Counted from the stretch's first letter, positions 7,085 to 14,069 are shown. The stretch: 14,069 nt of DNA from JBBDYD01 sp040901865 (GCA_040901865.1 JBBDYD010000176.1:1-14069), one strand, 5' to 3'. The notes: a model not told the origin generated them from the sequence alone. Program-made: numbers and translations.

Positions 7085-8842
7085 ATGCAACTGATCGATT
7101 GGATTATTGTAGCGGCATATTTCCTTCTCAGTGCCGGCATCGGAATTTATTACACCAAACGGGCAGGGAAGAGTATCCAGGAATTCTTTCTTTCAGGGCG
7201 GAATCTTCCATGGTGGCTGGCCGGAACTTCCATGGTGGCCACCACTTTTGCAGCCGATACACCACTCGCTGTTACCGAATTCGTCGCGCAGAACGGAATT
7301 GCCGGTAATTGGATTTGGTGGAATTTCGTTTTCGGTGGGATGCTTACGGTGTTCTTTTTTGCCCGATTATGGAGACGCGCCGGAATTACGACGGATGTGG
7401 AATTTGCGGAGTTGCGATACTCTGGAAAGCCCGCCGCGTTTCTCCGTGGATTCAGAGCCCTCTACCTCGGCTTGTTCATTAATTGCGTGATCATGGCGTG
7501 GGTCAACCTCGCCATGGCCTCGATTCTCGAAGGTATGTTTGGCATACCGAGAGACGAGGTCATGTGGTATGTTTCGGGAGCACTTGTGCTGACGGCAATC
7601 TACTCCGCTCTTTCCGGCCTTTGGGGTGTGACTGTGACAGATGCCTTTCAGTTTGTGCTGGCCATGACCGGCACTATTATTCTCGCGTTCATCGTCCTGT
7701 CCCTTCCGGAAGTGGGGGGGATTTCAGGATTGATCGAGAAACTCCCGCCCTCCACATTCCGGATGACACCGGTGATCGGTGATAGTGGCATTGGAGACCT
7801 GGGACAATCTTTGGCCCTCTCCGTAAGCGCATTTCTGGCGTACATCGGCATTCAATGGTGGGCGTCCTGGTATCCTGGTGCTGAACCCGGGGGCGGGGGA
7901 TATGTTGCCCAGCGGATGATGTCGGCCAAGGACGAAAAACACTCCTTGTTCGCCACACTCTGGTTCACAATAGCACACTATTGTATTCGTCCATGGCCCT
8001 GGATTATCGTGGGACTCGCAACTCTTGTTCTCTATCCGGAACTCGATGCAGCCAACAAGCGGCTGGGATATGTCTATGCTATGCGGGATTATCTTCCCAC
8101 CGGAATTAAGGGTCTCCTCGTGGCCTCATTTTTTGCTGCCTACATGTCCACGATCGCCACCCAGCTCAACTGGGGCACATCCTACGTGATCAATGATTTC
8201 TACAAGCGATTCATCCGGCCCGATGCGGATGATCAGAAGTTGGTTCTCGTTTCAAGGCTCGCCACCATCGTCATCATGCTCCTTTCCATTGTGATTACAG
8301 GGATGCTGGATACGATCTCCGGTGCTTGGGCCTTTATCCTTGAAGCCGGAGCCGGCCTGGGACTCGTGCTTATTTTGCGATGGTTCTGGTGGCGGATTAA
8401 CGCCTGGAGTGAAATTACCGCAATGGTCGTACCTCTGATTGTCTTTGCCTTAATGAAGTACGAAATGTCAGTCCAATTTCCGGAATCTCTCTTTGTTATT
8501 GTTGCCGCAACCACAGTCAGTTGGACGATCGCCACCCTCTTGACCCCGCCGACGGACGATCAAACCCTCCGTTCCTTTTACAGGCGTGTTCACCCCGGTG
8601 GGTGGGGCTGGAAACGCATTGCTGAACAAATGCCCGAAGTGCGGGGAGATTCCGGATATGCAGGGCTTTTCTTGGATTGGGTGGCAGGGGTTGTGCTGGT
8701 CTATATGGTCCTGTTTGGCGTCGGAAAACTCATCCTTGGTGACACTGCGATGGGCCTGGTCTTCCTGATGATCGGGGGTCTGGCCGCCTGGGTGATCTAT
8801 CGGGACCTTTCAAAACGCGGATTTGAAACAGTTGTGAAATAG
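7085..8842 (+). CDS. Sodium:solute symporter (SSS/SLC5 family)
   Basis: This is a 585-residue inner-membrane cation-coupled importer of the LeuT fold, with about 13 hydrophobic segments. The first is at roughly 3-22, followed by the family block EFFLSGRNLPWWLAGTSMVA (33-52). FAAYMSTIATQLNWGTSYV in the eighth core helix holds S355-T356, at the place where this family binds sodium (Na2 site). The next residues, INDFYKRF, are also typical. The start at 7085 is chosen because it gives a normal N-terminus; upstream TTG 7022 would add a proline/cysteine-rich leader and overlaps the candidate -35. No clear ribosome site precedes 7085, so the transcript may have a weak or unusual leader. The substrate cannot be read from sequence. 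Divergence from the GH38 gene suggests mannose, a manno-oligosaccharide or another glycan-derived solute, as inference only. Confidence 0.93.
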   Translation: MQLIDWIIVAAYFLLSAGIGIYYTKRAGKSIQEFFLSGRNLPWWLAGTSMVATTFAADTPLAVTEFVAQNGIAGNWIWWNFVFGGMLTVFFFARLWRRAGITTDVEFAELRYSGKPAAFLRGFRALYLGLFINCVIMAWVNLAMASILEGMFGIPRDEVMWYVSGALVLTAIYSALSGLWGVTVTDAFQFVLAMTGTIILAFIVLSLPEVGGISGLIEKLPPSTFRMTPVIGDSGIGDLGQSLALSVSAFLAYIGIQWWASWYPGAEPGGGGYVAQRMMSAKDEKHSLFATLWFTIAHYCIRPWPWIIVGLATLVLYPELDAANKRLGYVYAMRDYLPTGIKGLLVASFFAAYMSTIATQLNWGTSYVINDFYKRFIRPDADDQKLVLVSRLATIVIMLLSIVITGMLDTISGAWAFILEAGAGLGLVLILRWFWWRINAWSEITAMVVPLIVFALMKYEMSVQFPESLFVIVAATTVSWTIATLLTPPTDDQTLRSFYRRVHPGGWGWKRIAEQMPEVRGDSGYAGLFLDWVAGVVLVYMVLFGVGKLILGDTAMGLVFLMIGGLAAWVIYRDLSKRGFETVVK

Positions 8843-8860
8843 CGGCATGGGGCAACCTGA

Positions 8861-8885
8861 CCGTCATCTTGTTGGCGGATGGCGG
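8861..8885 (+). other. Hairpin 18 nt after the symporter stop
   Basis: CCGTCATC (8861-8868) pairs with GATGGCGG (8878-8885) over eight positions with one G-U pair and a 9-nt loop. No T-tract follows, so it may stabilise the 3' end rather than terminate transcription. GGCGGA occurs twice here (8874-8879, 8881-8886). Confidence 0.35.
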
Positions 8886-8908
8886 ACAGGGAAATGTGAA
8901 GAAGAAGC

Positions 8909-9021
8909 GTTACGGGTTGTGAGTTACGGGTTTTGGTTGATGGTTGATTTGTTCTGGTCATGGTTTTCGCAAACTATCCAACGAGAACAGGAAACTAAAA
9001 ACCATAACCAAAAACCACAAA
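8909..9021. repeat. Two heptad-repeat tracts in opposite orientation
   Basis: In 8909-8957 the plus strand reads as 7-bp units of form GTTNNGG: GTTACGG at 8909 and 8923, GTTGTGA at 8916, GTTTTGG at 8930, TTGATGG at 8937, and GTTCTGG at 8951. In about 8972-9021 the minus strand reads similarly, with GTTTGTG, GTTTTTG and GTTATGG in succession. The two tracts can therefore pair: 8928-8945 against 9000-9016 forms an imperfect stem with a loop of about 54 nt. The tracts fill much of the 267-nt gap between symporter and amidohydrolase. No gene is supported there. Confidence 0.65.
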
Positions 9022-9109
9022 CAAAAGACGCCATTCTCTTGAATGTGCGTTTTCGCGTTTCGATTTCGTGATGGGAATGTTCTGCAATATCTTGAATCGG
9101 GAGTTTTTC

Positions 9110-10873
9110 ATGAGTGATAATATCCGCATCCTGCTTTCTTTCCTGACCCTCGGTGCATTTTTCCTTCTCCTCTATAATCGGATCATTCCGCAAACCGCCG
9201 ACACGCTTTACGTCAATGCGACGATTTATACGATGGACGGCGACAATTCCGTCGCAGAGGCCCTCGCAGTTCGAGGCGATAAGATCGTGATGGTTGGCTC
9301 ACGCGCGGAGGTCGGTGACCGGGTCAAGGCCCGGCGTGAAGTGGACTTGGGAGGTCTTACCGTGTTTCCCGGATTGATCGATGCACATGCGCATGTCATC
9401 AGCCTCGGAATCGCACGGATAACCGTCGACCTCGTTGGGGCGGCCTCCGAAACAGAGGCGGCTGAGCGCGTGCGGGCGAGGGCCAGAGAAACGGACCCGG
9501 GCACATGGATTCGCGGCCGGGGTTGGGATCAGAATGACTGGCCGACGCGAAGATTTCCGCATCATTCTCTGCTGGACCGGGTGGCTCCGAACAATCCGGT
9601 TTACCTCATCCGGGTGGACGGGCACGCCGCGTGGGTGAACAAGGCCGCTCTCGATGCGGCGGGAATAACGCGCGAGACTCCCGATCCTCCCGGGGGAAAG
9701 ATCATCCGCGATGCTTCAGGGGAAGTGACGGGAGTCTTGATCGACGAAGCCAAGAGTCTTGTAACCTCCGTCCTTCCGCCCCCATCCTTAGAGGAAAAGG
9801 AAGAAGCTCTGGAGCGCACCATTCAGGAATGCCTCAGCTATGGTATCACCGGTGTGCACGATATGGGTGCCGACATGGAGGAACTGGATCTTTACCGGAA
9901 ATTCGCCGATGAAGGAAGGTTGGGGATCAGAATCTATGCTTCGATCGGCGGCATCGGGGACACATGGGATCGGTTTCGCGAGATTGGACCGGTGGTGGGT
10001 TATGGCGACGGCCGGCTGACCGTCCGTTCTCTCAAGCTCTACATCGATGGAGCTCTGGGATCACGGGGAGCCGCGTTGATCGAACCCTATGCCGACGATC
10101 CGGAGAACCGCGGCCTTACGATGATCGCCGACGAGGATCTCAAGAAGGCGATCGGGGAGGCGCTCCAGGCCGGATTTCAGGTCTGCACGCATGCCATCGG
10201 CGATCGCGGCAACAACATTGTCCTGAACGCATACGAACGGGGATTGAGCGAATTTCCGCGCACGGATCATCGCCTTCGTGTGGAGCATGCCCAGGTCCTG
10301 AGTCCCGATGATATTCCGCGGTTCAAGAAACTCGGTGTCGTTCCCAGCATGCAGGAAACGCATTGCACTTCGGACATGTACTGGGCAGAGGCCCGTCTTG
10401 GTCCGGATCGGATCAAAGGCGCGTACGCATGGCGGTCATTGCGGGAAACGGGCGTGGTGATTCCGGGCGGTTCGGATTTTCCCGTTGAGCATCCGAATCC
10501 GCTGTATGGCATTTACGCGGGAGTCACGCGACAGGACCATGCGGGAATTCCGCGCAATGCCGAGGATGTCCGGCGAATGTTCCAGGTGTCTGAATCCGGA
10601 ATAACCGACCCATCGGCTTTTGACGGCGGCTGGTACGCTGCACAGAGACTCACGCGGGAAGAAGCACTCCGGTCATTCACCTCCTGGGCGGCCTGGGCGG
10701 CTTTTGAGGAAGAGATCAAGGGATCCCTCGAAACCGGAAAACTTGCGGATTTCGTTGTGCTGTCAAACGACATCATGACGATCCCTGCTCAAGAAATTTT
10801 ACGAACAGAAGTGGTGAAGACGATTGTCGGCGGTAAGGAAGCGTTTCGTCGGGGTCAACAACCCGCATTCTGA
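9110..10873 (+). CDS. YtcJ-type amidohydrolase (Amidohydrolase_3 family), N-terminally anchored or exported
   Basis: This is a 587-residue metal-dependent hydrolase of the amidohydrolase superfamily, probably acting on an amide or N-formyl-type substrate that cannot be specified. The start at 9110 follows GGGAG (9099-9103) by 6 nt; earlier in-frame ATG/GTG codons at 9068-9077 lack a ribosome site. Residues 6-22 are hydrophobic, giving a signal anchor or signal peptide, so the enzyme likely faces the periplasm. Metal and active-site motifs are H93-A-H95 after FPGLIDA, H172 in VDGHAAW, K309 in LKLYIDGALG, H361 in CTHAIGDRG, H393 in RVEHAQ, and D456 in GGSDFPVE. The C-terminal GKLADFVVLSND returns to the small beta-sandwich that opens at 31-85. 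All expected motifs are intact. The upstream spacer holds heptad repeats. Confidence 0.92.
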   Translation: MSDNIRILLSFLTLGAFFLLLYNRIIPQTADTLYVNATIYTMDGDNSVAEALAVRGDKIVMVGSRAEVGDRVKARREVDLGGLTVFPGLIDAHAHVISLGIARITVDLVGAASETEAAERVRARARETDPGTWIRGRGWDQNDWPTRRFPHHSLLDRVAPNNPVYLIRVDGHAAWVNKAALDAAGITRETPDPPGGKIIRDASGEVTGVLIDEAKSLVTSVLPPPSLEEKEEALERTIQECLSYGITGVHDMGADMEELDLYRKFADEGRLGIRIYASIGGIGDTWDRFREIGPVVGYGDGRLTVRSLKLYIDGALGSRGAALIEPYADDPENRGLTMIADEDLKKAIGEALQAGFQVCTHAIGDRGNNIVLNAYERGLSEFPRTDHRLRVEHAQVLSPDDIPRFKKLGVVPSMQETHCTSDMYWAEARLGPDRIKGAYAWRSLRETGVVIPGGSDFPVEHPNPLYGIYAGVTRQDHAGIPRNAEDVRRMFQVSESGITDPSAFDGGWYAAQRLTREEALRSFTSWAAWAAFEEEIKGSLETGKLADFVVLSNDIMTIPAQEILRTEVVKTIVGGKEAFRRGQQPAF

Positions 10874-10885
10874 GCAAACAGCCAG

Positions 10886-10914
10886 TTGTATTTGCACCGA
10901 AAAAGTGATAGATT
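10886..10914 (+). promoter_or_regulatory. Candidate promoter for the receiver-domain gene
   Basis: TTGTAT (10886-10891) and TAGATT (10909-10914) are exactly 17 bp apart, giving start near 10921 and a leader of about 36 nt. The -10 overlaps a weak AT-rich inverted repeat, CGAAAAA (10898-10904) and TTTTTCG (10914-10920). This would let the receiver gene be expressed independently of the amidohydrolase. Confidence 0.3.
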
Positions 10915-10956
10915 TTTTCGCTGTGAACCGACCCAGGTAAAGGAAAAAAACACAGG

Positions 10957-11364
10957 ATGCCGTATACAGTACTCGTTGCCGACGATGATGAAGGGCAGCG
11001 GAAGTCTCATGGATTCGCATTGGAGGTTGCAACGGCCATCCTGGAAGATGAAATTGCCGTTGTCGAGACTGCAACGAGTGTGGATACATGGCAGAAAATC
11101 AAAGCGGAGGCCTTTAACCTGATCATCCTTGATAACGATTTTAAGGATACGAGTCTTAAAGGACATCTCCCCGGCATAGCCCTTCTGCAATTGGCAAAAA
11201 AGGAAGGGGTGAACCGTAACACACCGATTTTCTTTTGCAGCGCGGATGCCTACGATACGCTGAAATCCATGGTGGAGAAATACGGCGGGGTGTATCTGCC
11301 GAAGGTCGGTTATGATATCGAAAAAGTGGCAGGATTGTTCGCGGAAAAAATGAAGAAAAAGTGA
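10957..11364 (+). CDS. Stand-alone response-regulator receiver domain
   Basis: This 135-residue CheY-like protein has no output domain. Signature residues are the acidic cluster D9-D10-D11 after VLVA, phosphoacceptor D59 in LIILDNDF, S95 in FFCSAD, and K116 in YLPKVG. D61 lies two residues after the presumed acceptor and gives an unusual DND. The loop from 62 to 73 is longer than in CheY (FKDTSLKGHLPG). A short Lys-rich tail ends the chain. Its partner histidine kinase is not in the window, so the pathway is unknown. AAAGGA (10939-10944) is rather far (12 nt) from the ATG; ACAGG abuts it. An intrinsic terminator follows at 11388-11413. It may signal by protein-protein contact, as other single-domain receivers do. 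Confidence 0.88.
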   Translation: MPYTVLVADDDEGQRKSHGFALEVATAILEDEIAVVETATSVDTWQKIKAEAFNLIILDNDFKDTSLKGHLPGIALLQLAKKEGVNRNTPIFFCSADAYDTLKSMVEKYGGVYLPKVGYDIEKVAGLFAEKMKKK

Positions 11365-11387
11365 TCAAGAATCCGGGCTGAATATCG

Positions 11388-11413
11388 AGGTCGCTTGTGC
11401 GGCCTTTTTTTTT
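11388..11413 (+). terminator. Intrinsic terminator overlapping the start of the MFS gene
   Basis: AGGTCGC (11388-11394) pairs with GCGGCCT (11399-11405) through a TTGT loop; one pair is G-U. Nine T follow from 11405 to 11413. It lies 23 nt after the receiver-gene stop and is the best terminator on the plus strand here. The GTG start of the MFS gene (11397) is inside its loop, and the GAGG ribosome site (11387-11390) is in its 5' arm. Confidence 0.75.
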
Positions 11414-12677
11414 CTTTCCTCCGTTGAAAACCGCTCGCACCGTCTACTCATCAAATTTCCGTCTTCACCTCCTCGAGGGCACGCTTTACACGTCCAGTTT
11501 CGCCCTGTTGAATTTTCAGGTGGTCTACCCGGCTATCGTTCAGCATTTGGGCGGAAGCAATATTGCCGTGGGTTCTCTTCCGGTTATTAATTACCTGCTG
11601 TATCTCCTGCCCCAACTTGTTTCCGCAAACTACGTGACCATGGAGCCGTTCAGGCGCCCATGGGTCCTTGCGGCCGGGATTGCGCAACGTGTACAGATTT
11701 TTCTCATCGCCGTGGTGATTGCTCTGTTTGGGTCGCAGTTCCCCACACTGGCTCTCTTGCTCTTCTTCCTGCTCTTTGGACTTAATCAGGTGATTGCGGG
11801 AGTCCTGGCTCCAAGCTGGTTCGATTTCGTGGTGAAAACGACTCTCCCGCATCAACGGGGTCGGCTGATGGGACTTCGAACATCGTTTGGGTCAGGTCTC
11901 GGTTTATTGAACAGTCTGGTTCTTGCTGTCCTGCTCACGTATTTTGCATTCCCATGGAATTATGCCCTCGCATTCCTGCTGGCGTTTGGTTTTCAACTGG
12001 CGTCCTGGATCAGCCAGAGGAGAATAGTCGAGGATGTGGCCTCTCCGACCCAGCCCCCGGTTCCCCTGTCCCGCTTGATCGCAAAAGCAATGACGATCGT
12101 TCGTGAAGACAGGATGTTCCGCCGATTCCTGATTTCCACGGGGTTTTCCGTCGTGGGATTGATGCCGCAGGGATTCTTTACGATAGTCGCGTTGAAACGA
12201 TTTGATCTCCCCGAATCCTTCATCGGCTTTTTTACCATGACCATGCTCTCTTCCCAGGTGGTCTTTGCGGGATTGTTGGGATGGATTGCCGATCTCAAGG
12301 GACACAAGATTTCCCTCGTTATCTGTTCGGCCGCCATGGTTCTTGCCTCGTTCATTGCGCTCTTCGCCCAGCACCCCGTATGGTATTTCGTGATTTTTTC
12401 TTTTGTCGGACTGATTTTTGGCGTCGAACTTATGACCCGGCACAACTTTGTTGCAGAAATGTCAACCGACCGGACCCGTCCGCTGTACCTCGGTATCATG
12501 AACGCCTGGTCTGCTCCGTTCTTTCTTTCAAGCCTTTTTGCTGGCTGGGTGAGTGACAGGTTTGGATATGAAGTGGTGTTTATCGCGGGAGGCGTTTTCT
12601 CTCTTGTGGGCCTCATCCTCATTCTTCTGGTTCAGGATCCGCGCAGCAAGAAACCGCCGGCGAATCTTCCATTTTGA
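11397..12677 (+). CDS. Major facilitator superfamily permease, 12 TM
   Basis: This 426-residue inner-membrane secondary transporter shows two sets of about six hydrophobic helices around a cytoplasmic loop near 205-235 (ISQRRIVEDVASPTQPP). The start of the first helix bundle (FRLHLLEGTLYTSSF, LGGSNIAVGSLPVI, LPQLVSANYV) and RGRLMGLRTSFGSGLGL near 153-169 are of a bacterial MFS subgroup without assigned substrate. The start is uncertain. GTG 11397 has GAGG at the right distance, but both lie inside an intrinsic terminator hairpin; TTG 11424 is in frame but has no ribosome site. The helix starting at NFRLH must be included, so the true start is at or before about 11454. The codons after GTG come from the T-tract and encode RPFFFFPP. 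No terminator was seen after the stop. Substrate is unknown. Confidence 0.85.
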   Translation: MRPFFFFPPLKTARTVYSSNFRLHLLEGTLYTSSFALLNFQVVYPAIVQHLGGSNIAVGSLPVINYLLYLLPQLVSANYVTMEPFRRPWVLAAGIAQRVQIFLIAVVIALFGSQFPTLALLLFFLLFGLNQVIAGVLAPSWFDFVVKTTLPHQRGRLMGLRTSFGSGLGLLNSLVLAVLLTYFAFPWNYALAFLLAFGFQLASWISQRRIVEDVASPTQPPVPLSRLIAKAMTIVREDRMFRRFLISTGFSVVGLMPQGFFTIVALKRFDLPESFIGFFTMTMLSSQVVFAGLLGWIADLKGHKISLVICSAAMVLASFIALFAQHPVWYFVIFSFVGLIFGVELMTRHNFVAEMSTDRTRPLYLGIMNAWSAPFFLSSLFAGWVSDRFGYEVVFIAGGVFSLVGLILILLVQDPRSKKPPANLPF

Positions 12678-12689
12678 GAATCCAAACAC

Positions 12690-12718
12690 TTGCGGTTTCC
12701 CCTAAATTGCTTTACATT
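12690..12718 (+). promoter_or_regulatory. Candidate promoter for the lysine-tailed protein and prmC
   Basis: TTGCGG (12690-12695), 17 bp, then TACATT (12713-12718) sits in the 68-nt gap after the MFS stop. Transcription would begin near 12725, about 20 nt before the GTG at 12746. T-rich sequence (12717-12724) follows the -10. Confidence 0.3.
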
Positions 12719-12745
12719 TTTTTTGAAAGATGATCCGGAGGTGTT

Positions 12746-13384
12746 GTGTACGAACGTTGTCTCAATGAGGCCGAGCGAGTTCTCGCAGCGGACAATGATG
12801 TGATCGTTGCGGTGAAGAAGGTTTGGATGGAGGTGTCCCGGGAAGCCAAGACGCAGGTCTTCGACGTGCCATCGCTTCCTGACTTTACCGCAATGTTGGA
12901 GGGTGATCCGCGATTCGAATTTCTTCCCGCTCATTCCAGCTTGCAGGATGACCTCGACGATCCCCATGCCGAAAGCGTCTCAAAAGAGGAATCAGAATTG
13001 GAACAGCTTGGGTTCTTTTCCGGCGACAGGGTAAAACTGCGTCACGTGGAGCTTACCCCCCGGCGCCTTGGAACCATCATTCGCACAAAAGTCGATCGGA
13101 CGATGGATGCGCTCACCAAGGCGTGGGACTTGCGGCCGGAGGGTGATCAGGATACTGAGGATCGTTTACTGGAAATTCTTGCGAGGACCCAAAAACTCCA
13201 AAAAGAGGTTAAAAAGGCCTTTTCTACATCACGGATGAAGACGCTTGAGCATTCTCTGGAAAAAAAGAAGCGCCCCCCGTCCGGGAAAAAAACCTCGAAA
13301 CGGAAAGTGCCGGCAGGGAAGAAAGCTGCGAGCAAGAGTCCATCCCGGAAGAAAAACCATGCAAGGGGGAAACGAAAGAAATAA
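12746..13384 (+). CDS. Unrecognised protein: possible winged-helix N-terminus, acidic linker, Lys/Arg-rich tail
   Basis: This is a 212-residue protein I do not recognise. GTG 12746 is the start because GGAGG (12737-12741) lies 4 nt upstream. Residues 1-60 are predicted helix-helix-strand and end in DFTAMLEGDPRFEFLP, which resembles the last helix and strand of the HARE-HTH/RpoE-delta type winged helix (weak, by eye). Residues 66-87 are acidic (DDLDDP, KEESELEQ). Residues 97-158 are charged and probably helical. From 173 to 212, 20 of 40 residues are Lys or Arg, spaced by Pro, Ser, Gly and Ala, as in histone H1-like tails. Nucleic-acid or ribosome binding is therefore likely, but the job is unknown. 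Its TAA shares one base with the prmC ATG (TAATG), so the two are translationally coupled. Confidence 0.75.
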   Translation: MYERCLNEAERVLAADNDVIVAVKKVWMEVSREAKTQVFDVPSLPDFTAMLEGDPRFEFLPAHSSLQDDLDDPHAESVSKEESELEQLGFFSGDRVKLRHVELTPRRLGTIIRTKVDRTMDALTKAWDLRPEGDQDTEDRLLEILARTQKLQKEVKKAFSTSRMKTLEHSLEKKKRPPSGKKTSKRKVPAGKKAASKSPSRKKNHARGKRKK

Positions 13385-14069
13385 TGCTTCAGCAGGATAC
13401 AAAAGTCTGGACGGTGAAGGAACTGATGAAGGTCTCGATTGACCTTCTTCAAAAGAAGGGATTCGAGGAAACACGTCTGAATGTGGAACTTCTCCTCGCC
13501 CATGCTCTCAAATGTCAGCGTATTCAGCTCTATACGAGCTTCGATAAGCCCCTCTCAAAAGAAGAAATCAACCAGTTCCGCCGTTTGGTCGAGCGCAGAC
13601 TGAACCGGGAGCCTTTACAATACATCGTCGGGTCCGCCGGATTTATGGGACTGCAGTTCCGGGTGGATCAACGCGTGCTGATCCCTCGACCTGAAACAGA
13701 GACCCTTGTCGAGCAGGTGATGCTGCTTTGCAACACTGCCGAAAATGCCAAATCCCGCTCCATTCTCGAAATCGGCACCGGGAGCGGAAACATTGCTATC
13801 GCTCTCGCCAAGTTTGTCCGACATGCGAAAGTCACGAGCATCGACATTTCGCCGCAGGCAATTGAGGTGGCCGAACTCAATGCGAAAGTTCATGAGGTGG
13901 AAGCCAAGGTCGATTTTCGTGTTCTGGATGTCTTTGAGCCGGTCGATCAGCTCCTTCTGAAACGGTTCGACCTGGTGGTCAGTAATCCGCCGTACGGATC
14001 CCAGGAAGAATGGGAACAGTTTCAATTGGAGATCAAAAAGTACGAGCCGCGAATGGCAACCACGGATGG
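13384..14069 (+). CDS. prmC: PrmC (HemK), release-factor glutamine N5-methyltransferase, 3' end off the window
   Basis: The first 228 residues are visible. PrmC methylates the Gln of the GGQ motif in release factors RF1 and RF2 using S-adenosylmethionine, in the cytosol. The N-terminal helical RF-binding domain covers about 1-85 and includes the NREPLQYIVG block. The substrate-side motif follows as RVLIPRPETETLVEQ. The AdoMet loop is E129-I-G-T-G-S-G-N-I-A, and the catalytic motif is N201-P-P-Y. The text then continues toward YEPRMATTDG, matching the usual EP..AL..G end. The gene lacks about 55 residues at the window edge, judged from family length. The start at 13384 overlaps the upstream stop by one base. 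prfA, often directly upstream of prmC in other bacteria, is not there. No frameshift was seen. Confidence 0.95.
   Translation, partial: MLQQDTKVWTVKELMKVSIDLLQKKGFEETRLNVELLLAHALKCQRIQLYTSFDKPLSKEEINQFRRLVERRLNREPLQYIVGSAGFMGLQFRVDQRVLIPRPETETLVEQVMLLCNTAENAKSRSILEIGTGSGNIAIALAKFVRHAKVTSIDISPQAIEVAELNAKVHEVEAKVDFRVLDVFEPVDQLLLKRFDLVVSNPPYGSQEEWEQFQLEIKKYEPRMATTD

Noticed and set aside
8909..9021. CRISPR-like array
   Set aside because: Units are 7 bp, contiguous and degenerate, with no spacers and no cas genes.
8847..9071. Small open frame in the symporter-amidohydrolase spacer
   Set aside because: It simply translates the repeat tracts (runs such as KNHNQKPQTK); it has no ribosome site or recognisable domain.
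9068..9109. Earlier starts (GTG/ATG 9068-9077) for the amidohydrolase
   Set aside because: No ribosome site there, whereas GGGAG is well placed for 9110.
11904..12622. Long antisense frames across the MFS gene
   Set aside because: They are shadows of a clear membrane protein, are highly charged, and have no family resemblance or ribosome site.

Overview
This is a 14 kb stretch of a bacterial chromosome with ordinary Shine-Dalgarno sites, a lipoprotein signal and mid-range GC. I cannot place it in a phylum. The unrelated catabolic genes, the YtcJ-type amidohydrolase, a rare bacterial GH47 mannosidase and the low-complexity spacers suggest an uncultured environmental heterotroph, but that is a guess. 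No phage, IS, tRNA, rRNA or CRISPR signature was seen.

Left part (1-3716): the 3' end of a GH47 class I alpha-mannosidase, converging across a perfect 26-nt palindrome (terminator) with a minus-strand metzincin-type lipoprotein protease. A 364-nt divergent spacer with a REP-like double hairpin follows. Then come an SDR oxidoreductase of the divergent BKR-like type and a monofunctional proline dehydrogenase; the gap between those two is made almost entirely of 7-bp repeats.

Centre (3729-9109): a minus-strand GH38 alpha-mannosidase of the long MAN2C1-like type, divergent from a sodium:solute symporter. With the GH47 gene this gives two families of mannose-trimming enzyme plus one possible sugar or organic-solute importer within 9 kb. 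That fits use of high-mannose glycans, although the genes do not form one operon. A 267-nt spacer after the symporter holds two heptad-repeat tracts in opposite orientation.

Right part (9110-14069): a membrane-anchored or exported amidohydrolase, a stand-alone receiver-domain protein, a 12-TM MFS permease whose apparent start codon lies in the loop of a textbook intrinsic terminator, a small unrecognised protein with a possible N-terminal winged helix and an extremely lysine/arginine-rich tail, and, overlapping it by one base, the 5' two thirds of prmC (release-factor glutamine methyltransferase).

The points most worth a second look are the terminator/start overlap in front of the MFS gene, the lysine-tailed protein coupled to prmC where prfA often sits, the heptad-repeat spacers, and the GH47/GH38 pairing.
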